NCBI GenBank assembly: GCA_965653335.1
Contig: CBFGZU010000037.1
Location: 1-18,136, forward strand
Source of the DNA: Pseudolysinimonas_A sp965653335
Lineage (GTDB): Bacteria > Actinomycetota > Actinomycetes > Actinomycetales > Microbacteriaceae
Length of the DNA: 18,136 nucleotides
Direction of reading: 5' to 3'
The notes beneath the pieces were generated by a model. It was not told the origin of the DNA and made no database searches. It was given only the letters and a program-made list of their open reading frames with translations. This document shows positions 1-7,383 of this stretch, piece after piece; position 1 is the stretch's first letter; the number at the start of each line of letters is the position of its first letter. The position numbers were made by a program, and so were the translations under genes.

Positions 1-55
1 CGAAATTCAACCTCGACACGCCGGACGTTCTGAGATCGGGTGCCCAGCGGGCGAC

Positions 56-280
56 TCAGCCCCGCGCGGGCTTCGGGCGACCGGCGCCGTGCCAGCGGTC
101 GACGGGCACATCCTGCACGCGGCACATCGCGATCCAGACGTCGCGGGCGGGGATGCCGGAGGCGAGCGCCTGCTCGGGAGTCCGGTTCCCCAGCTCGACG
201 ATGACGGTGTCGCGCACCAGCACACGACCGAACGCTCCGAACTCGTCGGTGACGGCGCGACTGAACTCGCTGAGCTTCAC
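56..280 (-). CDS. DUF3046 family protein
   Basis: A small protein of 74 residues starting at GTG. The opening MKLSEFSRAVTDEFG, the central LGNRTPEQAL and the later segment DVWIAMCRVQDVPVDR are the conserved blocks of the DUF3046 family. These are short soluble actinobacterial proteins of unknown function that are usually encoded between the clgR regulator and recA. The position agrees with that: the clgR-like gene lies 95 bp upstream on the same strand, and recA would be expected beyond the left edge of the window. There is no clear Shine-Dalgarno in front of the GTG. Instead the preceding 40 bp hold a 20-bp tandem duplication. No catalytic residues can be assigned. The family call is confident; the function is not known. 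Confidence 0.88.
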   Translation of the reverse strand: MKLSEFSRAVTDEFGAFGRVLVRDTVIVELGNRTPEQALASGIPARDVWIAMCRVQDVPVDRWHGAGRPKPARG

Positions 281-281
281 G

Positions 282-317
282 CCGTCATCCCGAAAGCCGC
301 CCCGTCATCCCGAAAGC
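282..317. repeat. 20-bp-period tandem duplication upstream of DUF3046 gene
   Basis: CCGTCATCCCGAAAGC occurs at 282-297 and again, identical over 16 bases, at 302-317. On the coding strand the repeat lies immediately before the GTG start of the DUF3046 gene, so both copies would be in the leader or the intergenic RNA between clgR and DUF3046. The remainder of the 281-375 gap shows no other clear element. Confidence 0.8.
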
Positions 318-375
318 GCGGAGACGCGCCGAGTGCTCGCGGGAAAACCTGCGCGCTCGACGCAAATCGAGAGAG

Positions 376-708
376 TCAGCGGATGGCGAGGTCGGCGTCG
401 AACTCGGCGACCAGCTCGTCGGGCAGCGTGTCGGGCACGCGGTCGAACGAGGATGCGCCGACGAACGAAACACCTTCGACGACGGCGAGCCGATCGCCCA
501 CCTCGCGCATGATGACCGAAATCGGGGTGTCGAGTGCGTCGGCGACCGAGGCGAGAATCTCACTCGACGCCTCCTTCTGCCCGCGCTCGACCTCACTGAG
601 GTAGCCGAGGGCGACGCTCGCACGCGACGCGACCTGACGGAGAGTCATCGCCTTCTGAAGGCGGAAATCGCGGAGGACATCGCCGATCTCCTGACGGACC
701 AGAACCAT
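376..708 (-). CDS. clgR: ClgR-type XRE-family transcriptional regulator
   Basis: A 110-residue DNA-binding protein. The ATG at 706-708 is chosen because AAGGAGG lies 5 nt upstream; an in-frame GTG further upstream would place this strong ribosome binding site inside the gene. Residues about 5-60 form a Cro/C1-type helix-turn-helix: IGDVLRDFRLQKAMTLRQVA, then LGYLSEVERGQKEASSEIL. This matches ClgR of actinobacteria, which activates clpP1P2/clpC protease genes under protein stress. Placement after pgsA-cinA and before DUF3046 is the typical clgR locus. The C-terminal 50 residues are acidic and end in DADLAIR. A SigR-type promoter (834-861) precedes it. The XRE fold is certain; the ClgR assignment rests on motif and neighbourhood. 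Confidence 0.82.
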   Translation of the reverse strand: MVLVRQEIGDVLRDFRLQKAMTLRQVASRASVALGYLSEVERGQKEASSEILASVADALDTPISVIMREVGDRLAVVEGVSFVGASSFDRVPDTLPDELVAEFDADLAIR

Positions 709-833
709 GGTGTCCTCCTTCACAAGGTCTGCGGGGCCCTTGGGGGACTCCGGGTGGGGTCGCTAGGCTACTCCACCGATATAGGTGAACTCTAATTCGC
801 GTCACCTCAGGAATCCCTGTGACGACACGATCT

Positions 834-861
834 GTAACGAGATCGAAACGGCGTCTATTCC
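834..861 (-). promoter_or_regulatory. Candidate SigR/SigH-type (ECF) promoter for the clgR-like gene
   Basis: On the minus strand GGAAT is followed by 18 bases and GTT (broader form GGAATA-N16-CGTTAC). This fits the SigR/SigH-class consensus GGGAAT-N18/19-GTT of actinobacteria except at the first G. The -35 element overlaps the TAG stop of cinA, and the predicted start lies about 118 nt before the clgR ATG. Known biology supports it: clgR genes of other actinobacteria are driven by SigR-, SigH- or SigE-type factors. It was found by eye and the start site is untested. Confidence 0.55.
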
Positions 862-1358
862 GGGAAGGACTCGAGCGCCGACTCGATCACCACCTCTACA
901 GTCTCACGTCGGATGGCCGCACGATCACCTCCCAGTTCGAGGCGCACCGACCGGACCTGCCCGCCGGTCGCGACCGCGATCCACACCAGCCCCGGCAGGT
1001 GCCCGTCCTGCGGGTCGGGCCCCGCGACCCCGGTGGTCGCGAGTCCCACGTCGGCGTTCAGCCGGAACCGCACCCCCGACGCCATCTGCTCGGCGACCGC
1101 CGCCTGAATTGCTCCGCCTGCCGCGAGCAGGGCGGCATCCACCCCCAGCAGTTCGTGCTTGAGATCCGTCGCATACGCCACGATCCCCCCGCGTACGACG
1201 GCGGAGGCCCCGGGCACCGACACCAGCTCGGCGACGACGAGGCCACCGGTGAGCGACTCCGCGACGGCGACGGTCAAGCCGCGTTCGGTGAGCGAGCGGA
1301 TGAGCCGTGCCGCAGGCCTGTCGGACGGGGCCCGATCCGCCGCTTCGCGGCTACTCAA
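855..1358 (-). CDS. cinA: CinA C-terminal domain amidohydrolase (nicotinamide-nucleotide amidase, PncC-like)
   Basis: Encodes only the CinA C-terminal (PncC) domain, about 167 residues, the usual length of the stand-alone form. These enzymes deamidate nicotinamide mononucleotide to nicotinate mononucleotide in pyridine-nucleotide salvage. Family signatures are AVAESLTGGL (about residues 31-40), the VPGAS block, and ATTGVAGPDPQDG (about 107-119). The N-terminal MoCF-like domain of longer CinA proteins is absent. Start: a TTG overlapping the pgsA stop (codon at 1356-1358) gives a normal N-terminus. An in-frame GTG at 1413-1415 would add 19 residues, inside pgsA and without conserved sequence. 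The gene is translationally linked to pgsA. Family confident; start uncertain. Confidence 0.87.
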   Translation of the reverse strand: MSSREAADRAPSDRPAARLIRSLTERGLTVAVAESLTGGLVVAELVSVPGASAVVRGGIVAYATDLKHELLGVDAALLAAGGAIQAAVAEQMASGVRFRLNADVGLATTGVAGPDPQDGHLPGLVWIAVATGGQVRSVRLELGGDRAAIRRETVEVVIESALESFPE

Positions 1359-1998
1359 CCGGCGGCACCCGGGTCGGGCGGCCGCGCCACGCCTGCCAGA
1401 GGTATTCGACGCCACTGACGAGGGTGATGATCACGGCGAAGGTCATGAGCACCGCGTTGACGATGTGCATCCCGGAGCCGAAGAACGTCCACAGCGGCAC
1501 AATCGCGAACGAGATCGCGATGATCTGCACCCAGGTCTTGATCTTGCCGAGGATCGACGCGGCGATCACATGGTCGCGCAAGGCGACGAAGCGCAGCACC
1601 GTGATGCCGATCTCGCGCACCAGGATCACGGCGGTCACCCACCACGGCAGCTCGCCGAGAATGCTGAGCGCCACGAGTGCCCCGCCGGTGAGCACCTTGT
1701 CGGCGATCGGGTCGAGAAGCTTGCCGGCGTCGGTGACGAGGTTGCGCCGCCGCGCGAGGAACCCGTCGAGCCCGTCGGTCGCGGACGCGAAGACGAAAAG
1801 GCCCGCGGCGACGTAGCGCAAATACCCGTCGCCGCCGGCGTCGAGCAGGAGCAGCACGACGAACACGGGAGCCAGCAGCATCCGGAAGACCGTGATGATG
1901 TTGGCGAGATTGCCGGCGCTCGCGGTGCCTTCGCCGCTGCGGACCACTCGGCCACGCATCGGATTGACCCTCGCAGGCGGCTGTCCGTCGAGAGCCAT
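1351..1998 (-). CDS. pgsA: CDP-diacylglycerol-glycerol-3-phosphate 3-phosphatidyltransferase
   Basis: An integral membrane enzyme of 215 residues that makes phosphatidylglycerol phosphate, the precursor of phosphatidylglycerol and cardiolipin. The CDP-alcohol phosphotransferase signature is complete: D75-x2-D78-G79-x2-A82-R83-x8-G92-x3-D96-x3-D100, the metal- and CDP-binding aspartates. Hydrophobic segments precede and follow it, including LLAPVFVVLLLL, WWVTAVILV and IVNAVLMTFAVIITLVSG. The ATG at 1996-1998 is chosen because GGGAG lies 5 nt upstream, inside the last codons of ftsK. The gap to the ftsK stop is 2 nt, so the pair is probably co-transcribed. cinA overlaps its 3' end. Actinobacterial relatives sometimes act on inositol phosphate instead, but the ftsK-pgsA-cinA order supports pgsA. 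Confidence 0.93.
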   Translation of the reverse strand: MALDGQPPARVNPMRGRVVRSGEGTASAGNLANIITVFRMLLAPVFVVLLLLDAGGDGYLRYVAAGLFVFASATDGLDGFLARRRNLVTDAGKLLDPIADKVLTGGALVALSILGELPWWVTAVILVREIGITVLRFVALRDHVIAASILGKIKTWVQIIAISFAIVPLWTFFGSGMHIVNAVLMTFAVIITLVSGVEYLWQAWRGRPTRVPPVE

Positions 1999-2000
1999 CG

Positions 2001-4613
2001 TCACTCCCTGCCGGTCAGACTCCAAGCGTCCTCGTGTGAGCCGCCGTCGTCATCAGGATACTCCGGGCCCGCGGACCCGGCCGCCGGGGCCGGACCGCCC
2101 CGCAACCGTGCGAGCACCTCAGGCAACTGCTCGACGGTGACGAGCACGTCGCGCGCTTTGGAGCCTTCGCTCGGGCCGACGATCTCGCGGGATTCGAGGA
2201 GGTCCATCAGCCGCCCCGCTTTCGCGAACCCGACTCGCAGTTTGCGCTGCAACATCGACGTCGACCCGAACTGGGTGTTGATGACGAGCTCGGCGGCCTG
2301 CAGCAGCACCTCGAGGTCATCACCGATGTCGCCGTCGACTTCACGCTTCTCAGCGACCGCCTCGACGTCGGCGCGGTACTCGGGCCGCGCTTGCGCGGTG
2401 ACGTGGGCGACGACGGCGTGGATCTCCTCCTCGGTGACCCACGAACTCTGCACGCGGATCGCCTTCGAGGCGCCCATCGGCAGGAAGAGACCGTCGCCCT
2501 GCCCGATGAGCTTGTCGGCGCCCGGCTGGTCGAGGATGACGCGACTGTCGGTCATCGACGACACCGCGAAGGCGAGCCGTGACGGCACGTTCGCCTTGAT
2601 GAGGCCCGTGACGACATCCACCGAAGGCCGCTGCGTCGCGAGCACGAGATGGATGCCGGATGCCCGCGCGAGCTGGGTGATGCGCACGATCGAGTCCTCG
2701 ACGTCGCGCGGCGCGACCATCATGAGGTCGGCGAGCTCGTCGACGACGACGAGCAGGTACGGGTAGGGCTGCAGCTCGCGCTGCGACCCGACCGGCAGCT
2801 GGATCTCGTTGGACAGCACCGCGCGGTTGAAGTCGTCGATGTGGCGGAACCCGAACGACGCCAGGTCGTCGTAGCGCATGTCCATCTCTTTCACGACCCA
2901 GGCGAGCGCTTCGGCCGCCTTCTTCGGATTCGTGATGATGGGGGTGATGAGGTGCGGAACGCCCTGGTACGCGGCGAGTTCGACCCGTTTGGGGTCGATG
3001 AGCACCATGCGCACCTCGGCGGGCTTCGCACGCATGAGCACGCTCGTGATCATCGAGTTGATGAACGACGACTTGCCCGACCCCGTGGAGCCGGCGACGA
3101 GCAAGTGCGGCATCTTCGCGAGATTCGCCACGACGAACCCGCCCTCGACGTCTTTTCCGAGCCCGATCGTCATCGGATGCTGCGACCGGGCGGCGGCACT
3201 CGAGCGCAACACGTCGCCGAGGGTCACGATCTCGCGATCCTTGTTGGGGATCTCCACGCCGATCGCGCTCTTGCCGGGGATCGGCGAGAGGATCTGCACC
3301 TCGTTCGACGCGACGGCGTACGACAGGTTCTTGGCGAGTGCGGTGACCCGCTCGACCTTGACGCCCGCGCCGAGCTCGATCTCGTAGCGCGTGACGCTCG
3401 GGCCGCGCGAGAAGCCCGTGACCTTCGCATCCACCTGGAACTGGGTGAGCACTTCGCTGATCGCCGCGATCGTCTCGTCGTTGGCGGGGGTGCGCGTCTT
3501 CGGCGGCGTGCCCGCCTGCAGGCTGGATGCCGCGGGCAGCCGATAGGGACGGCGATGGGCGGGAGCCGGGCGAGAGACGACCTCGGGGTCCGGCACCTCC
3601 GTCGGCACCGCGTCGCCGTCGTCGCGGAGGCCGCGTGTGCCCGGCGGGACCTCGCCCGTGAAGCGGCGTACGGCATCCTCGGCCTTGTCCAGTTCGGCGA
3701 GCAGGTCGAACGGGTTCACCTCCGACGGCGGCACGACGATGTCGGTCGCTTGGTCGCGCGCGACGGGGGTGTCGAACGCCGGATCACCGGTGACGTCCTT
3801 CTTGCGTCGCCACCAGGGCATCGACGACGGGTCTTCGGGCTCGAAGCCGAGGTCGGTGAGCGAGCCGAGTTCGGGTTGCTCGGCGGCGGCCTTCGGCGCC
3901 CGCACGGGAAGTTCGGCACCGAACAGGTAGCTGTAGGCCTCGCCGAGCCGGGAACCGATGCGGTTCGGCGGGGTCTTGGTGAGGATGAAGAGCGACAGCA
4001 GCATGAGCCCGCCCGCGAGGGGGACAGCGAGCCACGCGGCCCCGATCGTAACGAACGGCTGCGCGACGATCCAGCCGAGGATGCCGCCGCCGTGGGCCAT
4101 CGCGACGGCGCCGTCGGCGGGTTGCGGCTGGCCGCCGAAGAGGTGGCTCAGGCCGCTCACGCTCGTCAGCAGCAGCACGAGGCCGACGCCGAGCCGCCCG
4201 TTGTCGTGCACGCTCGACGGATGCCGGAACAGCCAGACGGCGAACACGAGCATGATCACCGGAAGCGCGAACGCGACGCGCCCGAACAGCCCGCCGAAGG
4301 TGTACGCGTCGAGCGCGATCGCGACCTCGTGGCTCGGGTTGAACCACTCGACGATCGCGCCGCCGATCGCGAGCACGATGAGCAGGAACGGCACCCCGTC
4401 GCGGCGTTCGTCGGGGGCGAGGGTCTCTTTTCCGAACAGTCGGGCGGCACCGCCCACGACGTGGGCGAGACCCATCCACAAACTGGTGAGGGCGCCGGCG
4501 TCGTCGGTCTTCGCTGGCGACTTGCCGCGCGGGTAACGCTTCGTCGCCGTCGTCGAGCGGGCGCGCGAGGTCGAGCGCGCGCGAGCGCTCGTTCGCCCCG
4601 TGCTCGTGGCCAT
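2001..4613 (-). CDS. ftsK: DNA translocase FtsK
   Basis: An 870-residue septal DNA pump that clears chromosomal DNA from the division site and activates dimer resolution. Order of parts: a basic, Ser/Thr/Arg-rich N-terminus (about 1-38); four to five membrane segments (about 60-230); a Pro/Asp-rich linker (about 240-380); the alpha/beta motor, with Walker A GSTGSGKS at 508-515 and Walker B VVVDELADL around D625-E626; and a C-terminal winged-helix gamma domain containing ELVINTQFGSTSMLQRKLRVGFAKAGRLMDLLE. The protein ends in a short acidic tail. The ATG at 4611-4613 is preferred: it has no Shine-Dalgarno but a TACCGT hexamer 6 nt upstream, which suggests a leaderless mRNA. An upstream in-frame start would add 20 unconserved residues. 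pgsA follows by 2 nt. Confidence 0.96.
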   Translation of the reverse strand: MATSTGRTSARARSTSRARSTTATKRYPRGKSPAKTDDAGALTSLWMGLAHVVGGAARLFGKETLAPDERRDGVPFLLIVLAIGGAIVEWFNPSHEVAIALDAYTFGGLFGRVAFALPVIMLVFAVWLFRHPSSVHDNGRLGVGLVLLLTSVSGLSHLFGGQPQPADGAVAMAHGGGILGWIVAQPFVTIGAAWLAVPLAGGLMLLSLFILTKTPPNRIGSRLGEAYSYLFGAELPVRAPKAAAEQPELGSLTDLGFEPEDPSSMPWWRRKKDVTGDPAFDTPVARDQATDIVVPPSEVNPFDLLAELDKAEDAVRRFTGEVPPGTRGLRDDGDAVPTEVPDPEVVSRPAPAHRRPYRLPAASSLQAGTPPKTRTPANDETIAAISEVLTQFQVDAKVTGFSRGPSVTRYEIELGAGVKVERVTALAKNLSYAVASNEVQILSPIPGKSAIGVEIPNKDREIVTLGDVLRSSAAARSQHPMTIGLGKDVEGGFVVANLAKMPHLLVAGSTGSGKSSFINSMITSVLMRAKPAEVRMVLIDPKRVELAAYQGVPHLITPIITNPKKAAEALAWVVKEMDMRYDDLASFGFRHIDDFNRAVLSNEIQLPVGSQRELQPYPYLLVVVDELADLMMVAPRDVEDSIVRITQLARASGIHLVLATQRPSVDVVTGLIKANVPSRLAFAVSSMTDSRVILDQPGADKLIGQGDGLFLPMGASKAIRVQSSWVTEEEIHAVVAHVTAQARPEYRADVEAVAEKREVDGDIGDDLEVLLQAAELVINTQFGSTSMLQRKLRVGFAKAGRLMDLLESREIVGPSEGSKARDVLVTVEQLPEVLARLRGGPAPAAGSAGPEYPDDDGGSHEDAWSLTGRE

Positions 4614-4619
4614 GCGGTC

Positions 4620-4625
4620 ACGGTA
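4620..4625 (-). promoter_or_regulatory. Candidate -10 hexamer for a leaderless ftsK transcript
   Basis: TACCGT on the minus strand ends 6 nt before the ftsK ATG, with no Shine-Dalgarno between. The spacing would put transcription initiation at or next to the ATG. No convincing -35 is visible. It belongs to a recurring TANNNT-N6/7-start pattern in this window. Confidence 0.45.
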
Positions 4626-4628
4626 CCC

Positions 4629-4667
4629 GCGGGGCGCGGCGTCGCCGAGGAGCGACACCCACCCCGC
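4629..4667 (-). terminator. GC-rich hairpin between lipoprotein gene and ftsK
   Basis: Arms GCGGGG (4629-4634) and CCCCGC (4662-4667) enclose an inner stem GTCGC (4641-4645)/GCGAC (4652-4656) with a 6-nt loop. It starts 15 nt after the lipoprotein stop and ends just before the ftsK -10, where an operon-ending terminator would be expected. There is no U-tract, so factor-independent termination is uncertain. Confidence 0.4.
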
Positions 4668-4682
4668 CGCCATCGGGATGGA

Positions 4683-5387
4683 TCAGAACGGGCAGAGGCC
4701 CGCGATGTTCTCCGACGCCGCGACGGTGAACGGCGGGTGGCCGGTCCGCACGGCGTGGATGAACCTCACCGTGTCGACCTCGCTGCCGTCCCAATAGGCC
4801 ATGTCGGTCGGTTGGCGGGCGACTTCCACCTGAAGCGAACCCGCCGTGCCGGTGATCACGTAGATGTCCGTGAGGTATTCCGCGACGGTGGTCGCCCCCG
4901 GGTAGGCCGCGACGACGTCGGCGCGCGAGTCGCCGATGCGGATGCCCGCGGTTGTCGGGATCGTGCCGCCGAGCAAGTCGATGCGGTCGAGGACTCCCCC
5001 CTCGACCCCCACGCCGAAGTCGCCGTAGAGGCCATCCCGGTACGCCGGGATCGGCACCCACAAGGTCGCCTCGGGGCTGCCTGCCGCGAATCCGGTACCG
5101 AGGCCGGCGTTGGCATCCGTGCAGAACTCGGGGTCGAGAACGAGCATCTGTGTCGCCGGGTCGGTCGACGGGGCGACACCGAACACGAGAGTTCCCATCC
5201 CTTCGGGCGACAGCGCGAGGTCGGCCCGCGCCGGCGCTGTCGCGGGCGTCGGGGTCGGCGTCGCCTCCTCGGTCGGCGTGCTGCTGGATGAGCCGGTCGG
5301 GCCGGGTGTGACGCCGCCGGGGACGCACGCACTCAGCGTCAGGGCGATGCAGATCGCGATCAGGGATACCGGAAGGGTGCGTCTCAT
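4683..5387 (-). CDS. Putative lipoprotein, unknown function
   Basis: A 234-residue secreted protein. MRRTLPVSLIAICIALTLSAC is a type II signal peptide with lipobox LSAC, so Cys21 would be lipidated and the protein anchored outside the membrane. A Ser/Thr/Pro-rich tether follows (about 22-55), then a globular domain with GIRIGDSRADVVAAYPGAT, a motif shared by many small actinobacterial lipoproteins. Two further cysteines (in PEFCTD and near the C-terminus, GLCPF) could form a disulfide outside the cell. GGGAGG lies about 8 nt before the ATG. It is the last gene of the minus-strand ABC transporter group, 45 nt after the permease, so it may be an accessory or substrate-binding partner. That link is inference from position only. 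Confidence 0.8.
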   Translation of the reverse strand: MRRTLPVSLIAICIALTLSACVPGGVTPGPTGSSSSTPTEEATPTPTPATAPARADLALSPEGMGTLVFGVAPSTDPATQMLVLDPEFCTDANAGLGTGFAAGSPEATLWVPIPAYRDGLYGDFGVGVEGGVLDRIDLLGGTIPTTAGIRIGDSRADVVAAYPGATTVAEYLTDIYVITGTAGSLQVEVARQPTDMAYWDGSEVDTVRFIHAVRTGHPPFTVAASENIAGLCPF

Positions 5388-5432
5388 GCCCGCATCCTCC
5401 CACTCACCGGGTGCGACAGGGCAGGTTTGTTG

Positions 5433-6659
5433 CTAATACCGGATCGCGTCGATCACCTTCACCCGCACGGCCACGAGCGCCGGCAGCAACCCGGCGAGTG
5501 CGCCGACCCCGGTCGCCGCGACGAGGCCGATGACGGCTGCCTCGGCGGGGAACGCCGGGACGTCCTCCACATAGCCATCGAGCCACGAGGTGACCCACGG
5601 ATTCTTCACGACCAGCACCGCGAGCAGCACCCCGACGAGGCCGGCGAACGCCGTCGCGACGACGCTCTCCATCATGACCGAGAAGAACACCCGGCCGGCG
5701 GTGGCGCCGAAACTACGGCGGATGCCGATCTCGCGGATGCGGTGGCGCACGGTGACGAGCGCGATGTTCACGAGGCTCAGCGCTCCGAGCAGCAGCACGA
5801 GCACCGCCACTCCCCCGACGGCGAGTTTCAGGATGAGCAGAGGGTCCTCGCCCTGCGCCAGATAGTCCTGACGCCACGCGTCGACCTGCCAGCCCTCACC
5901 GAGCGTCCCTGCGATGTCGAGACGCAGCCGCTCGGTGAGCTCCGTCGCCACCTCCGGCGGAACCCAGAACTCGTACTGATAGAAGAGGTTGGCGCGGTCC
6001 GTCGCCGACGCGAACTCCAGGTAGTCGTCGTTGAGCAGGTAGACCGAGAGGTCCATCCCTTGCGCGTCCGGCGACGACGAATAGACACCGGTCACGACCG
6101 ACACGATCGTGCGGCCGGTGGTCACGAGCTCGATCGTGGGATGGGTGCGCAGGTCGGGCGAGCCCAGTCGCGCCCAGAGATCACTCGAGACGATGATCGG
6201 CGGGGCCAGCCGGTCGACGTCGCGTGCGGTGAACCACGCGCCCTCCTGCAGGCGCGTGCGGTGGATGACGCCGTACGCGCGATCCACGAACTGAGCGTTG
6301 AGGCCATACACCCCGTCGGGCAGTTGCGCCTGCAACGGTCCGTTGCCGTTGCGCGTCGTGTAGCCGATGCCGTAACGATCGGCAGCCGCGGCGATCACCG
6401 GTTCCATCTGCTCGGTCGTCGCCTGCATGCCGGTGTCGACGTTGTACGCGCTGACCGACACGGTGGCCGGCCTGCCGCCCCAGCGTTCCGACTGCTCGGT
6501 CTGCACCTGGGTGGCGATCGCCCCGCCGGCGACGACGGTGGTGAGCGCCGCGACGGCGACCCCCACCCCGATGAGGCTCAGCAAGACGCGGGTGCGGTGC
6601 ACCTTCACCTCGGACCAGGCCTCGACGATCGATCCGACGAGTGCCGTCCAGAGCCTCAT
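5433..6659 (-). CDS. MacB/FtsX-type ABC transporter permease
   Basis: A 408-residue membrane protein of the MacB/FtsX superfamily. It has one N-terminal membrane helix (about 22-48, RTRVLLSLIGVGVAVAALTT) and a large extracytoplasmic MacB_PCD-like domain (about 50-270). Three C-terminal helices follow, with the hallmark cytoplasmic segment HRIREIGIRRSFGAT and the ending VRVKVIDAIRY. Such permeases work with a dimeric ATPase and an adaptor to move lipopeptides, peptides or drugs, or to transmit force to cell-wall enzymes; they often do not form a classical pore. The ATG overlaps the ATPase stop as ATGA, and AAGGAG lies upstream, so the two are translationally coupled. The substrate cannot be inferred from the sequence. 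Confidence 0.92.
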   Translation of the reverse strand: MRLWTALVGSIVEAWSEVKVHRTRVLLSLIGVGVAVAALTTVVAGGAIATQVQTEQSERWGGRPATVSVSAYNVDTGMQATTEQMEPVIAAAADRYGIGYTTRNGNGPLQAQLPDGVYGLNAQFVDRAYGVIHRTRLQEGAWFTARDVDRLAPPIIVSSDLWARLGSPDLRTHPTIELVTTGRTIVSVVTGVYSSSPDAQGMDLSVYLLNDDYLEFASATDRANLFYQYEFWVPPEVATELTERLRLDIAGTLGEGWQVDAWRQDYLAQGEDPLLILKLAVGGVAVLVLLLGALSLVNIALVTVRHRIREIGIRRSFGATAGRVFFSVMMESVVATAFAGLVGVLLAVLVVKNPWVTSWLDGYVEDVPAFPAEAAVIGLVAATGVGALAGLLPALVAVRVKVIDAIRY

Positions 6660-7381
6660 AGCGAGAGCTCCTTCTGGGCGAGCGCCTCGATCTGCGCCGG
6701 CTCAACCGGTCCGAGGACGCCGCGGTCGAGTCGGTAGTGACGCCGAGCGAGGGCCGCCACTTTCGGGTCGTGCGTGATAGTGATGAGCGCGGCTCCTGTC
6801 GTCTCGGCGACCTCGTCGAGCAGAGCCATAATCGACGCCCCCGTCTCGACGTCGAGTGCGCCCGTCGGCTCGTCCGCGAGGATCAGCCGCGGGCCGCGAA
6901 CCAGCGCGCGAGCAATCGCGACGCGCTGTTGCTCACCGCCGGAGAGCTGATCGGGGGTCGAGGTGAGCCGCTCTCCCAGGCCGACGCGCTCGAGCATCTG
7001 GGTCGCCAGCCGCTGCCGTCGCCAGAACTGTCGGCCCGTGGCGTAGAGCAATGGTGTGACGACGTTCTCGAGCGCCGTGCGCCGTGGCAGCAGATTGAAT
7101 TGCTGGAAGATGAAGCCGACATCGCGCCCGCGACGACGGTCGCGCTCCGCGCCACTCAGCCGTTCGAGCGGTACCCCGTCGAATTCGAGCGCACCGCTCG
7201 TGGGGGTGTCGATGAGCCCGAGGATGTTCAGCAGCGTCGACTTGCCCGAACCCGACCTCCCGACGACGCTGACGTGTTCGCCGACCTCGACATCAAGGTC
7301 GATGCCGCGCAGGATCTCCAGGTTGCCGCCGTCAGGGAGCACGACGGATCGAGTGACGCCTTCGAGGCGCAGGAACGGCAT
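6656..7381 (-). CDS. ABC transporter ATP-binding protein (MacB/LolD type)
   Basis: A 241-residue nucleotide-binding subunit with every ATPase motif intact: Walker A GRSGSGKST (41-49), Q-loop FQQFNLLPRRTALENV (from about 92), signature LSGGEQQRVAIARAL (from 146), Walker B RLILADEPTGALD (165-177) and H-loop TITHD (H204). The spelling DEPTGALD and the QFNLL segment are typical of the MacB/LolD/FtsE branch, which pairs with FtsX-type permeases. That matches the adjacent gene, which overlaps it by 4 nt. The adaptor gene lies only 2 nt upstream, so the three form one transcription unit. It is cytoplasmic and hydrolyses ATP to drive the permease. Confidence 0.95.
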   Translation of the reverse strand: MPFLRLEGVTRSVVLPDGGNLEILRGIDLDVEVGEHVSVVGRSGSGKSTLLNILGLIDTPTSGALEFDGVPLERLSGAERDRRRGRDVGFIFQQFNLLPRRTALENVVTPLLYATGRQFWRRQRLATQMLERVGLGERLTSTPDQLSGGEQQRVAIARALVRGPRLILADEPTGALDVETGASIMALLDEVAETTGAALITITHDPKVAALARRHYRLDRGVLGPVEPAQIEALAQKELSL

Positions 7382-7383
7382 CC

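Noticed and set aside
1..55. A LexA/SOS box for recA in the leftmost intergenic bases
   Set aside because: Only an isolated GAAC is present; the GAAC-N4-GTTC pattern is not found in the visible part.
855..1415. A longer cinA beginning at the GTG at 1413-1415
   Set aside because: It would add 19 Arg/Gly-rich residues inside pgsA with no family similarity. The TTG next to the pgsA stop gives the usual domain start.
1159..2766. A long plus-strand open frame opposite cinA, pgsA and ftsK
   Set aside because: It is antisense to confident genes and no domain is visible.
2649..5291. A very long open frame on the plus strand across ftsK and the lipoprotein gene
   Set aside because: It is antisense to clear FtsK motifs. 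Its translation is rich in Arg/His/Asp/Glu without recognisable domains, as expected for a shadow frame in GC-rich DNA.
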